A stretch of 64,000 nt of DNA from Paractinoplanes ferrugineus (GCF_016862195.1 NZ_BOMM01000016.1:1-64000), one strand, 5' to 3'; positions 8,425 to 17,012 are shown, counted from the first letter of the stretch. Numbers and translations are program-made. The notes: generated by a model not told the origin, from the sequence alone.

Positions 8425-9206
8425 CCACCCGCCGGCACACCGCCCGGCCTGCGCGCCCCCACCCCACCCCGCCCCGCGCTCCGGCCTGCGGGCGCCGGCC
8501 TGCGGGCGCCCGGCGCGCGGGTGCCGGCGCGCGGGGCGCGACGCAGGACGGGGCGGGGCGCGGGTGCCGGTTGCGGCTCGGCGTCAGCCGGCGCCGAACC
8601 ACCGTGCCCAGCGTCGGGCTCAGCCCGGATGCGGGTCGGCCGCTGCACGCCGAAGCGACCTTTTGCGGCTTTCGTCCCGCGCAGATTGCGGTCACGGTCT
8701 AGAGCCCCCGCGCAGGACCGTTGCCACAATGACCTGGTCGTTCACCCGAACCCGGGCCCCGCCCCGAACCCGGGCCCGATCGCGAGGGTCCGTTCGCCGC
8801 GTTCCGGATGACGATCAGCGACCTGAGCACCAACGTCGAGGAGGGCCCGTGCCATGTCGATGACAACAATTGAACAACCCGATCCGTGTCATGAAGCTGT
8901 TGTCCTGCCCCGGAAAGAAGCGTAGTAAGCGGTCGAGGACGCCATATTCAGCAGATCCCGCGAAGCCGGGTGTGCAACGTTTCGCGGCGAGGCCGCCGGA
9001 AAGAATGCAATGGTGCGCACAGGTGAAATGGATGCCGGTCCACCAGCGACTTCGGAAAAGGGGCAAACAGCGCCATCCGGTCCCGTGACAATCGCCACCA
9101 ACCGCTTGCCATCCAACCGCATCTACCTCGAGACAGCATTGTGTGACCATCGTTCAGACAGCGGAAAGGGCCAGTTCAGCACGGTCCGGCCACGATTGGT
9201 GATCGG
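8425..9206. other. 782-base region without a confident gene
   Basis: The left part (8440-8560) is extremely GC-rich and repetitive. A 14-base unit CCGAACCCGGGCCC occurs at 8746 and 8764. From about 8850 to 9200 GC drops clearly below the surroundings. Several short ORFs occur there (for example minus-strand 8889-9122), but their third codon positions lack the GC bias of the genome and I recognise no family. It may carry regulatory DNA or an RNA for the downstream penicillin-binding protein. Confidence 0.4.
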
Positions 9207-9250
9207 ATGGTCGCGCTCCGGCGGAACGGGCAAAGGTTGATCTCCTCCGT

Positions 9251-9263
9251 TAACCTGGCCGCC
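9251..9263 (+). promoter_or_regulatory. Putative leaderless -10 of the penicillin-binding protein gene
   Basis: TAACCT at 9251-9256 matches TANNNT and ends 7 bases before an in-frame GTG at 9264. No Shine-Dalgarno precedes that GTG and no clear -35 was seen. Confidence 0.4.
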
Positions 9264-11396
9264 GTGCGCTTCCCCCTCCGTCGACGTGACCGCCATCCGC
9301 TGACCAACATGAGTTCGCTCGTCCTGTGCGGGCTGCTCGCCGGGGTGGTGGTCGCGGCCGCCGCATTGCCGGGCGCGGCGCTCTCCGGGCTGGTGGCGAA
9401 GGCCAGCGCCCAGGAGTTCGCGCAGCTGCCCAGCGAGATCAAGCAGCAGACGTCGCCACAGATGAGCCGGATCTACGCGTCCGACGGCAAGACGCAGCTC
9501 GCCGTCATGTACGACGAGTACCGCAGCGACGTACCGCTGAAAGAGATCTCGCCCAACATGCAGCACGCCATCGTGGCGGCCGAGGACCACAAGTTCTACG
9601 AGCACCACGGGGTCGACTTCAAGGGCCTGGCGCGGGCGTTCGTCAACAACCAGAGCGGCGGCTCGCAGCAGGGCGCGTCGACGCTGACCATGCAGGTCGT
9701 GCGCATGTCGCTGTCCTACTCGGCGTCGAGCCCGGCCGAGGTGGTGGCCGCCACGGCGAAGACCAGCGAGCGCAAGGTCGCCGAGATGAAGTACGCGCTC
9801 GAACTCGAGAAGCAGCTCTCCAAGGAGCAGATCCTCGAGCGCTACCTCAACATCGCCCCGTTCGGCAACCGGGCCTACGGCATCTACGCCGCCAGCCAGG
9901 TCTACTTCGGCAAGAAGCCCAAGGACCTCGACGTCGCCGAGGCGGCGCTGCTGGCCGGGATGGTGCGCGGCACGACGTACTACGACCCGACCACCGCCGA
10001 CGGCTATCCGCGCGCGACCGAGCGCCGCAACTACGTGGTCAACGACCTGCTGTCGCTCAAGTTCATCACCGCCGACCAGGCCGCCAAGGCCAAGGCCGAG
10101 AAGGTCCCGAACAAGACCCGGTCGATCGGCAACGGCTGCACCAGCGTGTCCCGCAACGACTGGGGCTTCTTCTGCGACTACTTCCAGCGGTGGTGGCTGT
10201 CGCAGCCGGCGTTCGGCGACAACGAGTACGACCGGGAGCGGCGTCTCAAGAGCGGCGGCTACAAGATCGTCACCACGCTCGACATCAACGCGCAGAAGTC
10301 GGCCCGCAAGCGCGTCCTGGAGCAGCGCAGCGACAACTCGGTGAACGCGGTGCTGCTCGCGGCCGTGCAGCCGGGCACCGGCAAGGTGCTGGCGCTGGCC
10401 GCCAACCGCAAGTTCAAGCTGCCCACCGCGGCCAGCCCCAACCCGCTGTCGTCCGACCCCAAGAAGAAGAAGGCGGGGGTACGGGCCACCTACCCGAACA
10501 CCACCAACCCGATCATCACCGGTGGCGGGGACATCAAGGGCTATCAGGCGGGCTCGGTGTTCAAGATGTTCACCATGGTCGCGGCCCTGGAGAACGGTCT
10601 CGACCTGGACTTCACCATCAACACCACGGCCCGCTACATCTCGCCGCTCTACCGGGACTCGGCCGCCCCGGCCGCCTGCAACGGCCACTACTGCCCGAGC
10701 AACTCCAGTGCCAAGGAGCTCGGGCCGTACAACATGTGGACGGGCTTCGGGGCGTCGGTGAACACCTACTTCGTGCCGCTGCAGGAGCAGGTGGGCGCCG
10801 AGAAGGTGGTCGACGTGGCCCGGCGGTTCGGTGTGCAGTTCCGGGAGAAGACCGAGGACGACCTGGCCACCAAGTCGGCGCACGACTGGGGCTCGTTCAC
10901 CCTCGGCGTCTCGGCGTCGACCCCGCTGGACATCGCCAACGCGTACGCCACGCTGGCCGCCGACGGCAAGTACTGCGTGCCCACCCCGGTCCAGGAGATC
11001 ACCACGCACGAGGGCAAGAAGCTCACTGTCGGCAAGCCCAACTGCAAGCAGGTGACCAAGCCCGACGTGGCCCGCAAGACGATCGACGCGGCCCGCTGCC
11101 CGGTCGGCGACTCGGCCCAGCTCGGCAGCTGCGCCGGCACCGGCACGGCGAAGGGCGCCCGCGGCGCGGTCGGTCACCCGATCTTCGGCAAGACCGGCAC
11201 CACCGACGCCGAGAAGACCGCCTCGCTCGTCGTCGGCACCACGTCGATCGTCGTCGCCGGTTACATGGTCAACCCCGACTGGCAGGCGCACTCCGACCAG
11301 ATGAAGCACGACGTGATCAACCCGGCGGTCTGGAACACGGTCGGCGACTACATGGACGGCAAACCGAACGAGCAGTTCAAGAAGCCCGGGGAGTAG
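9264..11396 (+). CDS. Bifunctional class A penicillin-binding protein (GT51 transglycosylase plus transpeptidase)
   Basis: A 710-residue peptidoglycan synthase anchored by one N-terminal helix. The GT51 domain has the catalytic Glu in AAEDHKFYEHHGVD and the second motif QGASTLTMQ, then KYALELEKQLSKEQILERYLN. The transpeptidase domain has the acyl-serine tetrad SVFK in QAGSVFKMFTM, SVN in GFGASVNTYF and KTG in FGKTGTTD, so both activities appear intact. The frame is open to GTG 9207; I prefer GTG 9264 because of the TAACCT element just upstream. It acts in the outer leaflet of the membrane to polymerise and cross-link cell wall. Confidence 0.93.
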   Translation: MRFPLRRRDRHPLTNMSSLVLCGLLAGVVVAAAALPGAALSGLVAKASAQEFAQLPSEIKQQTSPQMSRIYASDGKTQLAVMYDEYRSDVPLKEISPNMQHAIVAAEDHKFYEHHGVDFKGLARAFVNNQSGGSQQGASTLTMQVVRMSLSYSASSPAEVVAATAKTSERKVAEMKYALELEKQLSKEQILERYLNIAPFGNRAYGIYAASQVYFGKKPKDLDVAEAALLAGMVRGTTYYDPTTADGYPRATERRNYVVNDLLSLKFITADQAAKAKAEKVPNKTRSIGNGCTSVSRNDWGFFCDYFQRWWLSQPAFGDNEYDRERRLKSGGYKIVTTLDINAQKSARKRVLEQRSDNSVNAVLLAAVQPGTGKVLALAANRKFKLPTAASPNPLSSDPKKKKAGVRATYPNTTNPIITGGGDIKGYQAGSVFKMFTMVAALENGLDLDFTINTTARYISPLYRDSAAPAACNGHYCPSNSSAKELGPYNMWTGFGASVNTYFVPLQEQVGAEKVVDVARRFGVQFREKTEDDLATKSAHDWGSFTLGVSASTPLDIANAYATLAADGKYCVPTPVQEITTHEGKKLTVGKPNCKQVTKPDVARKTIDAARCPVGDSAQLGSCAGTGTAKGARGAVGHPIFGKTGTTDAEKTASLVVGTTSIVVAGYMVNPDWQAHSDQMKHDVINPAVWNTVGDYMDGKPNEQFKKPGE

Positions 11397-11405
11397 CTAG
11401 CCGCC

Positions 11406-11793
11406 CTACCGGGCCCGGCGGCGGAGCACCGCATAGGCGCTGCCCGCGCCGATCACCCAGGGGGCCGCGACGACGAGCGGTCGGCCCGGTGCCCGGCGGT
11501 ACGCGACGAGATGCCGTGGTGGGACAGTTCGCTGCCCACCCCGGTCTCGGCGATCAGCCGGTCGGGGCGGGCCTCCCGCGGCGAGGAGAACCGGCTCTCC
11601 AGGCCGTCGACCCGGTCACCGGCCAGCAACAGAAGCCAGTGGGCGGCGCGGGGTCGTCCTCGTCGAGCCCGTCCGGGATCGGGCTGGGACCGACGTCGGC
11701 GAACGGCACCCGGACGTACTCGGCCTGGCCGCCGTCGCACCCGCCGGTGGTGTGCGAACAGCCGTGGATGCCGTCGACCGGTGGCGCCCGCAC
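11406..11793 (-). pseudogene. Decayed zinc alcohol/formaldehyde dehydrogenase remnant and unknown coding debris
   Basis: On the minus strand, about 11793-11660 encodes [18 protein letters not shown] followed by [13 protein letters not shown]. This matches the block of zinc-dependent, glutathione-independent formaldehyde dehydrogenase-like enzymes (usually [20 protein letters not shown]). There is no start codon, cofactor domain or C-terminus, and the frame degenerates after it. Further downstream another frame ends in a hydrophobic, Arg-rich C-terminus (APGRPLVVAAPWVIGAGS) with a stop at 11406, reached only through a frameshift; that part is unidentified. The dehydrogenase block is recognisable, the rest is inference. 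Confidence 0.55.
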
Positions 11794-11807
11794 TAAGCTT
11801 CGGGATC
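11794..11807 (+). promoter_or_regulatory. Putative -10 of the RidA-family gene
   Basis: TAAGCT at 11794-11799 ends 8 bases before the ATG at 11808, giving a leader of at most one or two bases. No Shine-Dalgarno is visible. Confidence 0.4.
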
Positions 11808-12293
11808 ATGAGCCTGATCGGCAGTCGCATCGCGGAGCTCGGCCTCGTCCTCCCCCCGCCGGTCACCCCGCCGGGCGGGGTGCGCCTGCCCTTCCGGGAG
11901 GTGCACGTGGTGGGCACGGTCGCCTACGTGGCCGGGCACGGGCCGCAGTCCGAGCAGGGCCCGCTGGCCGGTCCGTTCGGCCGGGTCGGCGCGGAGGTCA
12001 CGCTCGACGAGGCGATCCGGGCGGCCCGGCTGACCGGCCTGTCGATCCTGGCCGGTCTCACCCGTACGCTCGGCGACCTGGACCGGATCGCCGCCTGGGG
12101 CCGGGTCTTCGGGATGGTCGCGGTCGCCCCCGGCTTCGACCGGATGCCCGAGGTGATCAACGGCTTCTCCGACCTGATCCTCGACGTGTTCGGTCCCGAG
12201 GTGGGCGCGCACGCCCGCAGCGCGGTCGGCCAGGCCGCACTGCCGTTCGGCACCCCGGTCGAAATCGAGGCCCAGGTCCACCTGCACACCTGA
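11808..12293 (+). CDS. RidA/YjgF/YER057c-family protein
   Basis: A 161-residue chorismate-mutase-fold protein of the RidA superfamily, close in length to the YjgH/TdcF-like subgroup. EVHVVGTVAYVAGHGPQ forms the first strands, and the C-terminus (GHARSAVG-like motif ARSAVGQAALPFGTPVEIEA) carries the conserved Arg of the pocket that binds enamine/imine or carboxylate ligands. Classical RidA hydrolyses reactive 2-aminoacrylate; which activity this paralogue has cannot be read. It lies directly upstream of, and in line with, the Fpg-like gene with a 29-base gap. Confidence 0.85.
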   Translation: MSLIGSRIAELGLVLPPPVTPPGGVRLPFREVHVVGTVAYVAGHGPQSEQGPLAGPFGRVGAEVTLDEAIRAARLTGLSILAGLTRTLGDLDRIAAWGRVFGMVAVAPGFDRMPEVINGFSDLILDVFGPEVGAHARSAVGQAALPFGTPVEIEAQVHLHT

Positions 12294-12307
12294 GGTCCGG
12301 CGGCGGC

Positions 12308-12322
12308 TAGGCTCGACGGACC
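12308..12322 (+). promoter_or_regulatory. Putative -10 of the Fpg-like glycosylase gene
   Basis: TAGGCT at 12308-12313 ends 9 bases before the ATG at 12323. A near-leaderless transcript separate from the upstream RidA gene is plausible. Confidence 0.35.
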
Positions 12323-13123
12323 ATGCCAGAGTTGCCGGAAGTCGAGTCCGCCCGCTCGGTCATCGAACGCGCCGCGCTCGGCCGACCCATCACCGAGGTC
12401 GACGACACCGACACGTACGTCTGCCGCCCGCACCGCCCCGGCGACATCCGCGCCGCGCTCGTCGGCCGGGAGCTGACCGCGGTCCACCGGCGCGGCAAGA
12501 GCATGTGGTGCGACACGTCCGGCGAGGCCGGACCGGTGCTCGGCTTCCATCTGGGCATGTCGGGCAAGATCGTGGTCGCCTCGCCGGCCGGGGACGAGAT
12601 CGACGGCGGCGACTACTGGGAGGGCCGGCGCGCCCCCGGCGACTACCGCTGGTCACGCTTCGCCCTGACGTTCGCCGACGGTGGCCGGCTGCTGCTCGTC
12701 GACCCCCGCCGGCTGGGCCGGGTGCGCCTCGACCCGCCGGTCGAGGCACTGGGCCCGGACGCCGCCGACATCGACGAGCCGACCTTCCTGCGGGCCGTCA
12801 CCGGCGGAACCGCGCCGATCAAGGCCCACCTGATGGACCAGCACCTGATCGCCGGCATCGGCAACCTGCTGGCCGACGAGATCCTGTGGCAGGCCAAAAT
12901 CAACCCCGGCCGCCGCGAACTGACCCGTCCCCTGGCGAAACGCCTCTACGCCGCCACCCAGCAGGCAGTCGCCGACGCCCTGCGCGACGGCGGCGTGCAC
13001 ACCCTGACCATCGTCGAACACCGCCGCCCCGGCGGCCGCTGCCCCCGCGACGGCGCCCCGATGACCCGCGGCACCGTCGGCGGCCGCACAACCTGGTGGT
13101 GCTCCACGGATCAGCGCCGATAA
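12323..13123 (+). CDS. Fpg/Nei-family DNA glycosylase/AP lyase with a modified zinc finger
   Basis: A 266-residue base-excision-repair glycosylase. The N-terminal catalytic proline and glutamate (MPELPEVE) and the beta-hairpin lysine in HRRGKS (K59) are present. The helix-two-turn-helix is MDQHLIAGIGNLLADEILW. At the C-terminus the usual C-x2-C...C-x2-C zinc finger reads C240-x-x-D243 and C260-x-x-D263: both second cysteines are aspartates. Asp can ligate zinc, so the finger may be altered rather than lost. It is one of the actinobacterial Fpg/Nei paralogues and not necessarily MutM; lesion preference is unknown. Confidence 0.9.
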   Translation: MPELPEVESARSVIERAALGRPITEVDDTDTYVCRPHRPGDIRAALVGRELTAVHRRGKSMWCDTSGEAGPVLGFHLGMSGKIVVASPAGDEIDGGDYWEGRRAPGDYRWSRFALTFADGGRLLLVDPRRLGRVRLDPPVEALGPDAADIDEPTFLRAVTGGTAPIKAHLMDQHLIAGIGNLLADEILWQAKINPGRRELTRPLAKRLYAATQQAVADALRDGGVHTLTIVEHRRPGGRCPRDGAPMTRGTVGGRTTWWCSTDQRR

Positions 13124-13201
13124 CCAGGCATTCAACCGGATTGGGGCGTCGGCACCGGGTGCTGGGCTTCCGCCAGAGCAAGACGCTCGACGTCTAAAGC
13201 C

Positions 13202-13217
13202 GGGGAGCCGCCTCCCC
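13202..13217. terminator. Short hairpin between convergent genes
   Basis: A perfect 6-bp stem GGGGAG/CTCCCC with a 4-base loop lies between the Fpg-like gene and the convergent YdeI gene. It could end transcription from either side. No T-run of note. Confidence 0.35.
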
Positions 13218-13256
13218 AGGGCCGCTCCCCCGTTTCTGTTCTGCGGCTCAAGCCGA

Positions 13257-13862
13257 TCACGGCAGGTTCGCGGGCTTGGCCTTCTGCGGGTAGAACGTCT
13301 CGTGGCGGGCCAGCATGGCGACGAACTCGACGATCTTGCGCGCGCGGGTCTCCGCGCGCTTGACGGAGTTGACGCGGTAGATGAGGGCGAACCGGTTGGT
13401 CTTGGTGAGGACGTCGTACATGGCCTGCGCGGCCGGGACGGCGGCGATGGCGGCGAGCAGGTCCGGCGGCGTCTGGGCTTCCGACGGCGGGGCGTACGCC
13501 GCGGCCCAGCGCCCGTCCGCTTTGGCGGCGTCCACCGCGGCGCGGCCCGAGGGCAGCATGCGTCCCGCTTCCTCCAGTCGGGCCACGTGGGCGACGTTGC
13601 GTTGCGACCAGGGGCTGGTGGGTCGGCGCGGGGTGAACCGGATCCACGAGCTCTCCTCGTCCCGTTTCCGGGCCTGCCCGTCGATCCAGCCGAAGCACAG
13701 TCCCTCGTCGACCGCCTGCTGCCAGGTCAGCGTGGTGACGGTGCCGCCCTTGCGGGTCAGAGCCAGCCAGACGCCGGGCGACGTGGCGCTGTTCGCCGTC
13801 AGCCACGTGCGCAGCGCCTCGGCGTCGACCACGATCAACTCGTCAAGCTCCGCGCTCGCCAT
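13257..13862 (-). CDS. YdeI/OmpD-associated family protein
   Basis: A 201-residue member of the YdeI family (DUF1801-like N-terminus with a C-terminal OmdA domain). TWQQAVDEGLCFGWIDGQARKRDEES is the family signature block, followed by FTPRRPTSPWSQRN and a C-terminal segment ending near VNSVKRAETRARKIVEFVAML. In enteric bacteria YdeI has been linked to resistance to polymyxin and other cationic peptides; its biochemical role in actinobacteria is not established. It stands alone between two terminator-like regions and ends convergent to the Fpg gene. Confidence 0.85.
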   Translation of the reverse strand: MASAELDELIVVDAEALRTWLTANSATSPGVWLALTRKGGTVTTLTWQQAVDEGLCFGWIDGQARKRDEESSWIRFTPRRPTSPWSQRNVAHVARLEEAGRMLPSGRAAVDAAKADGRWAAAYAPPSEAQTPPDLLAAIAAVPAAQAMYDVLTKTNRFALIYRVNSVKRAETRARKIVEFVAMLARHETFYPQKAKPANLP

Positions 13863-13964
13863 GACGGCAGGCTAACCGATCCGCGCATCCGGCCGGCCCG
13901 CCGCCACCGGGGCGTCGTGACCGGGGCGTCGTGACCGGGGCGCGTGACCGCGCGCCGGTTCGGC

Positions 13965-14933
13965 TCAGCCGGCGGCGAGTTGGTCGCCGAGCCGGGTGCG
14001 CTGATAGAGCAGCCGCCGGTCGGCGCGTACCGCGGCGGCCAGTCCGGCATCGCGCAGTGTCGTCAAGTGGTACGACGCCGTGCCCGTGGCCAAGGCGAGC
14101 CGGGCCGCGACATCACCGGTGCTGTGCGGGGCGGCCAGCAGGGTCAGCACCGCCGCCCGCGTCGGCCCCAGCAGCGCGGCCAGCCGCTCCGTCGGGCCGG
14201 GCGGCGGAGCGGGCGACCAGAGGTTCCCGTGGCCGCGCGCCGCGTACCAGAGGGTGCGGCCGGTCGGTGACTTCGCCATCGCGTACACCTCGGTGCCGGC
14301 GAAGCCGGTGGGCAGCAGGGTCAGGTGGTGTCCGTCGAGGCTCCAGTGCCCATGTTTGTGCGGGTAGCGCAGCAGCAGCGCGGAACCGTTCCAACCCAGC
14401 TTGGGATGCAGCTCGTCGACGAGCATCCGGGCGCCGTGCTCGGCGGCCGCCCGGGCGCGGGTGGCGATCTCCGCATCGGCGGCCCCGCGCAGCCGCGACC
14501 AGAGCGGCCGGATCGCGGCAGCGTAATAGGCGCGGGTCTCCGCGAGGAGCGCGGTGAGGGCGGACCGGGGGTCGCGGGCGAACCGGTCGATCTCCGCGGG
14601 GGCGTCGTGCCCGGCCCAACCGGCGTGCACCTGCCCGGCGACCTGGTCGAGCGGTGTCGCGGCCACGTCGGCGAGTTCCTCGGCAAGAGTCGGCCGGCCG
14701 GTACGCGGTGGCGGGGTGAGGAAGTCCGGTGCAGCCCCGCGCGGGCCGCCCAGCACCGCGGCGAAGGTCGGCCAGCTCGGCAGCATCGGCGCCGTCCGGG
14801 CCCGCCACGACGCCTGCAGCCAGGCGTCGGATCCACCGCGCAGGGCGAAGGTGCTGGCCACGACCTCGGCCATCGGCGAGTGCGCGAACCGCAGCCCGGC
14901 CAGATCCGCGGTCCCGAACTCCCACTCGATCAC
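13965..14933 (-). CDS. ArsR-type winged-helix regulator with DUF5937-like N-terminal domain
   Basis: A 322-residue regulator with a large N-terminal domain of unknown ligand (about residues 1-235) and a C-terminal ArsR-like winged helix. In the latter, LLGPTRAAVLTLLA leads into ATGTASYHLTTLRDAGLAA, the recognition helix. This domain order is common in actinobacterial regulators. It is divergent from an aldo/keto reductase gene, with a palindromic site between them, so it probably represses that gene and itself. The ligand is unknown. Confidence 0.82.
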   Translation of the reverse strand: MIEWEFGTADLAGLRFAHSPMAEVVASTFALRGGSDAWLQASWRARTAPMLPSWPTFAAVLGGPRGAAPDFLTPPPRTGRPTLAEELADVAATPLDQVAGQVHAGWAGHDAPAEIDRFARDPRSALTALLAETRAYYAAAIRPLWSRLRGAADAEIATRARAAAEHGARMLVDELHPKLGWNGSALLLRYPHKHGHWSLDGHHLTLLPTGFAGTEVYAMAKSPTGRTLWYAARGHGNLWSPAPPPGPTERLAALLGPTRAAVLTLLAAPHSTGDVAARLALATGTASYHLTTLRDAGLAAAVRADRRLLYQRTRLGDQLAAG

Positions 14934-14940
14934 CGGGCCA

Positions 14941-14956
14941 TTCGAGCACAGTCGAA
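14941..14956. promoter_or_regulatory. Palindromic operator candidate TTCGA-N6-TCGAA
   Basis: An inverted repeat TTCGA (14941-14945) and TCGAA (14952-14956) sits between the divergent ArsR-type regulator and aldo/keto reductase starts. It lies 8 bases upstream of the regulator start and about 30 bases upstream of the reductase -10. Binding by the regulator is inference. Confidence 0.45.
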
Positions 14957-14984
14957 CGGTTCACACCACGGCGCCGACGGCTCC

Positions 14985-14996
14985 TACCGTCGCGGC
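14985..14996 (+). promoter_or_regulatory. Leaderless -10 of the aldo/keto reductase gene
   Basis: TACCGT (14985-14990) ends 6 bases before the ATG at 14997. No Shine-Dalgarno is present. Confidence 0.45.
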
Positions 14997-15977
14997 ATGG
15001 AATACACCCGCCTGGGCCGGACCGGCCTGACCGTGAGCAGACTGTGCGTCGGCACCATGAACTTCGGCTGGCAGATCGACGAGCAGCAGAGCCATGCGAT
15101 TCTCGACCGGGCCATGGAGGCCGGTCTCACCTTCGTGGACACCGCGAACATGTACGGCAGCGAGACCGGCGACGGGCTCAGCGAACGCTTCATCGGCAGC
15201 TGGTTCGACAAGTCCGGCCACCGCGACACCGTCGTCCTGGCCACCAAGGTGTACTCCCGGATGTCCGACCGGCCCAATGACCGCGGCCTGTCCGCCCGGC
15301 ACATCATCGCGTCCTGCGAGGCGTCGCTGCGCCGCCTGCGGACCGACTGGATCGACCTGTTCCAGATGCACCACATCGAACGAGGTACCCCGTGGGAGGA
15401 GATCTGGCAGGCGATGGAGACCCTGGTGGCGCAGGGCAAGATCCGCTATGTCGGATCGTCGAACTTCGCCGGCTGGCACCTCAGCCGTGCCCAGGCCGCC
15501 GCCGACCGTCGCCACTTCCTCGGCGTCGTCTCCGAGCAGTGCAAGTACAACCTGCTCACCCGACACGTCGAACTGGAGGTCCTGCCCGCCGCGGCCGAAC
15601 TGGGCATCGGCGTCCTGCCCTATTCGCCGCTGCACTTCGGCGCACTCTCCGGTGCACTGCGCAAACAACGCGACGGCGTGCCGGGACGCTCGGTTCTGCA
15701 CGCACCGCAACGCGTGGAACCGCACCGGGCGGCCCTGGAACGCTACGAGCAGCTCTGCGCCGACCTCGGCCAGGAACCGACCACCGTGGCCATCGCCTGG
15801 CTGCTGGCCCGCCCCGAGGTGACCGCGCCGATCCTCGGACCGCGCACCCCGGCCCAGCTGGACCTGCCGATCGCCGCTCTGCACCATCCCCTCACCGAAG
15901 AGACCCGCGCGGCCCTCGAGACCATCTTCCCGCCGATCGGCAACGGGGGCCCCGGCCCGGAAGCCTGGGCCTGGTGA
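14997..15977 (+). CDS. Aldo/keto reductase (AKR, YhdN/KCNAB-like)
   Basis: A 326-residue NADPH-dependent (beta/alpha)8 oxidoreductase. It starts with MEYTRLGRTGLTVSRLCVGT, and the catalytic Asp lies in FVDTANMYG with Tyr four residues on, Lys in VLATKVYSRM and His in DLFQMHHIE. The C-terminal cofactor motif (GPRTPAQL) is complete. The enzyme reduces carbonyls of an unknown substrate. It is divergent from the ArsR-type regulator. The frame is open far upstream, but family similarity begins at this ATG. Confidence 0.92.
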   Translation: MEYTRLGRTGLTVSRLCVGTMNFGWQIDEQQSHAILDRAMEAGLTFVDTANMYGSETGDGLSERFIGSWFDKSGHRDTVVLATKVYSRMSDRPNDRGLSARHIIASCEASLRRLRTDWIDLFQMHHIERGTPWEEIWQAMETLVAQGKIRYVGSSNFAGWHLSRAQAAADRRHFLGVVSEQCKYNLLTRHVELEVLPAAAELGIGVLPYSPLHFGALSGALRKQRDGVPGRSVLHAPQRVEPHRAALERYEQLCADLGQEPTTVAIAWLLARPEVTAPILGPRTPAQLDLPIAALHHPLTEETRAALETIFPPIGNGGPGPEAWAW

Positions 15978-16476
15978 GGTCCCGGCAGGTGGACCGTTCC
16001 TACTCCGCTCGGAGCCGATGCGCGGGGGATATCGACTTCGACGAGGCGGCGCCCGGCTGCTCCTCGTGGCGCCGAGGTCGCCGGCCGGGACTGGCCATGG
16101 CAGGGCTTGACCCGAAAGGGCGAAACCCGTGTCGAACGGGCCTGGGTGGGAGAACGCGGCGGCTTGCCGGTCACTGTCGGAGACGTACGGTGGTCGGGTC
16201 GCGCTTTCGGCGGTGCGGTCCTGTCCGGTACGGGCCGGGGTGTCTTCGTCGTGGTTCAGTTGCCTCGGCCCGCCCTGCGCGCGGCTTTCCGGAACGGGGA
16301 GATCGCCCCTTGGACCACGTCGGGCGACCAGTTCTTCACCGTCGAGGAGCGGCCCGGTGTGTCGGCCTCGATCGCACCGACCCCGCTCTCGACATCGCCC
16401 TCGACAAGGCCCGGCCCTGGCGCGAGCGTGTCCGGGCGGCTCGGCTCCGGCCCGCCGAACCGGTCGACGGAGCGCG
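15978..16476. other. 499-base gap with a possible frameshifted small gene
   Basis: No recognised complete gene. Plus-strand codons from about 16107 read as protein-like sequence (GDVRWSGRAFGGAVL, GRGVFVVVQLPRPALRAA, WTTSGDQFFTVEERPG). A shift near 16355 continues into VGLDRTDPALDIALDKARPW and stops at 16480, just inside the end of the convergent membrane gene. I recognise no family; it may be a decayed short hypothetical gene. Confidence 0.25.
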
Positions 16477-16869
16477 CTAGTCCTCGGCGGGGGCCGGGCC
16501 GACGCCGGCGGCCAGGGCCGCGTAGATCCCGGCGACGCAGGCCACGAAGAACAGCACACCGGCCGCGCCGAACGCCTGCCGGGCGATCCCGTACCCGCAG
16601 AGGGCGGCGGCGAGGGTGAGGACCAGGCCCGATGCCGCGTACGGCCAAGGGTGCTCCAGCCGCAGCCGCCGGGCCAGCAGCGCCCCGCCGATCAGACTGC
16701 CGACCACCGCGAGGGTCATCGTCACCGCGATCGACCTCTCGAGATGCTCGCCCTCGAACCCGGGTGGCGCCAGCACCGTCGCCACCACGTGGGCACCGCC
16801 CCACACCCCGATGATCCCCAACCCGACAAGGGCGCCGTTGCCCGCCGCCCCGAACCTGCTTCCGCTCAC
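16477..16869 (-). CDS. Small four-helix membrane protein of unknown function
   Basis: A 130-residue hydrophobic protein with four predicted membrane helices, near residues 11-32, 48-66, 76-93 and 98-118. A short charged loop (PGFEGEHLER) separates the first two. The soluble ends are small. I recognise no family and no catalytic motif. It faces the dodecin gene divergently across a 143-base gap. Coding support comes from length, third-position GC bias and clear helix periodicity. Confidence 0.65.
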   Translation of the reverse strand: MSGSRFGAAGNGALVGLGIIGVWGGAHVVATVLAPPGFEGEHLERSIAVTMTLAVVGSLIGGALLARRLRLEHPWPYAASGLVLTLAAALCGYGIARQAFGAAGVLFFVACVAGIYAALAAGVGPAPAED

Positions 16870-17012
16870 CCGTACAGTTTGACCTCGCGCCGCAACGGCC
16901 CCGGCCGGCTGGTACCGGTGCGACCGCCTGCGGGTGGAGCCTGCTGGGCGGCGGGCCGCGCCGTGACTGACAGAAGTCCCCCGGAACCGGCGCCGTCTGG
17001 TTGGGTGGGAGC

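Noticed and set aside
8808..8873. 21-codon plus-strand ORF (MTISDLSTNVEEGPC...) as a RiPP precursor
   Set aside because: No Shine-Dalgarno, no modification enzyme nearby and no repeat or leader/core pattern.
8889..9122. Minus-strand 77-codon ORF in the low-GC gap
   Set aside because: Third codon positions lack the strong GC bias of real genes here, no family is recognisable and no ribosome site precedes it.
9123..11309. 728-codon minus-strand ORF opposite the penicillin-binding protein gene
   Set aside because: Antisense shadow; the plus strand carries every catalytic motif of the GT51/transpeptidase.
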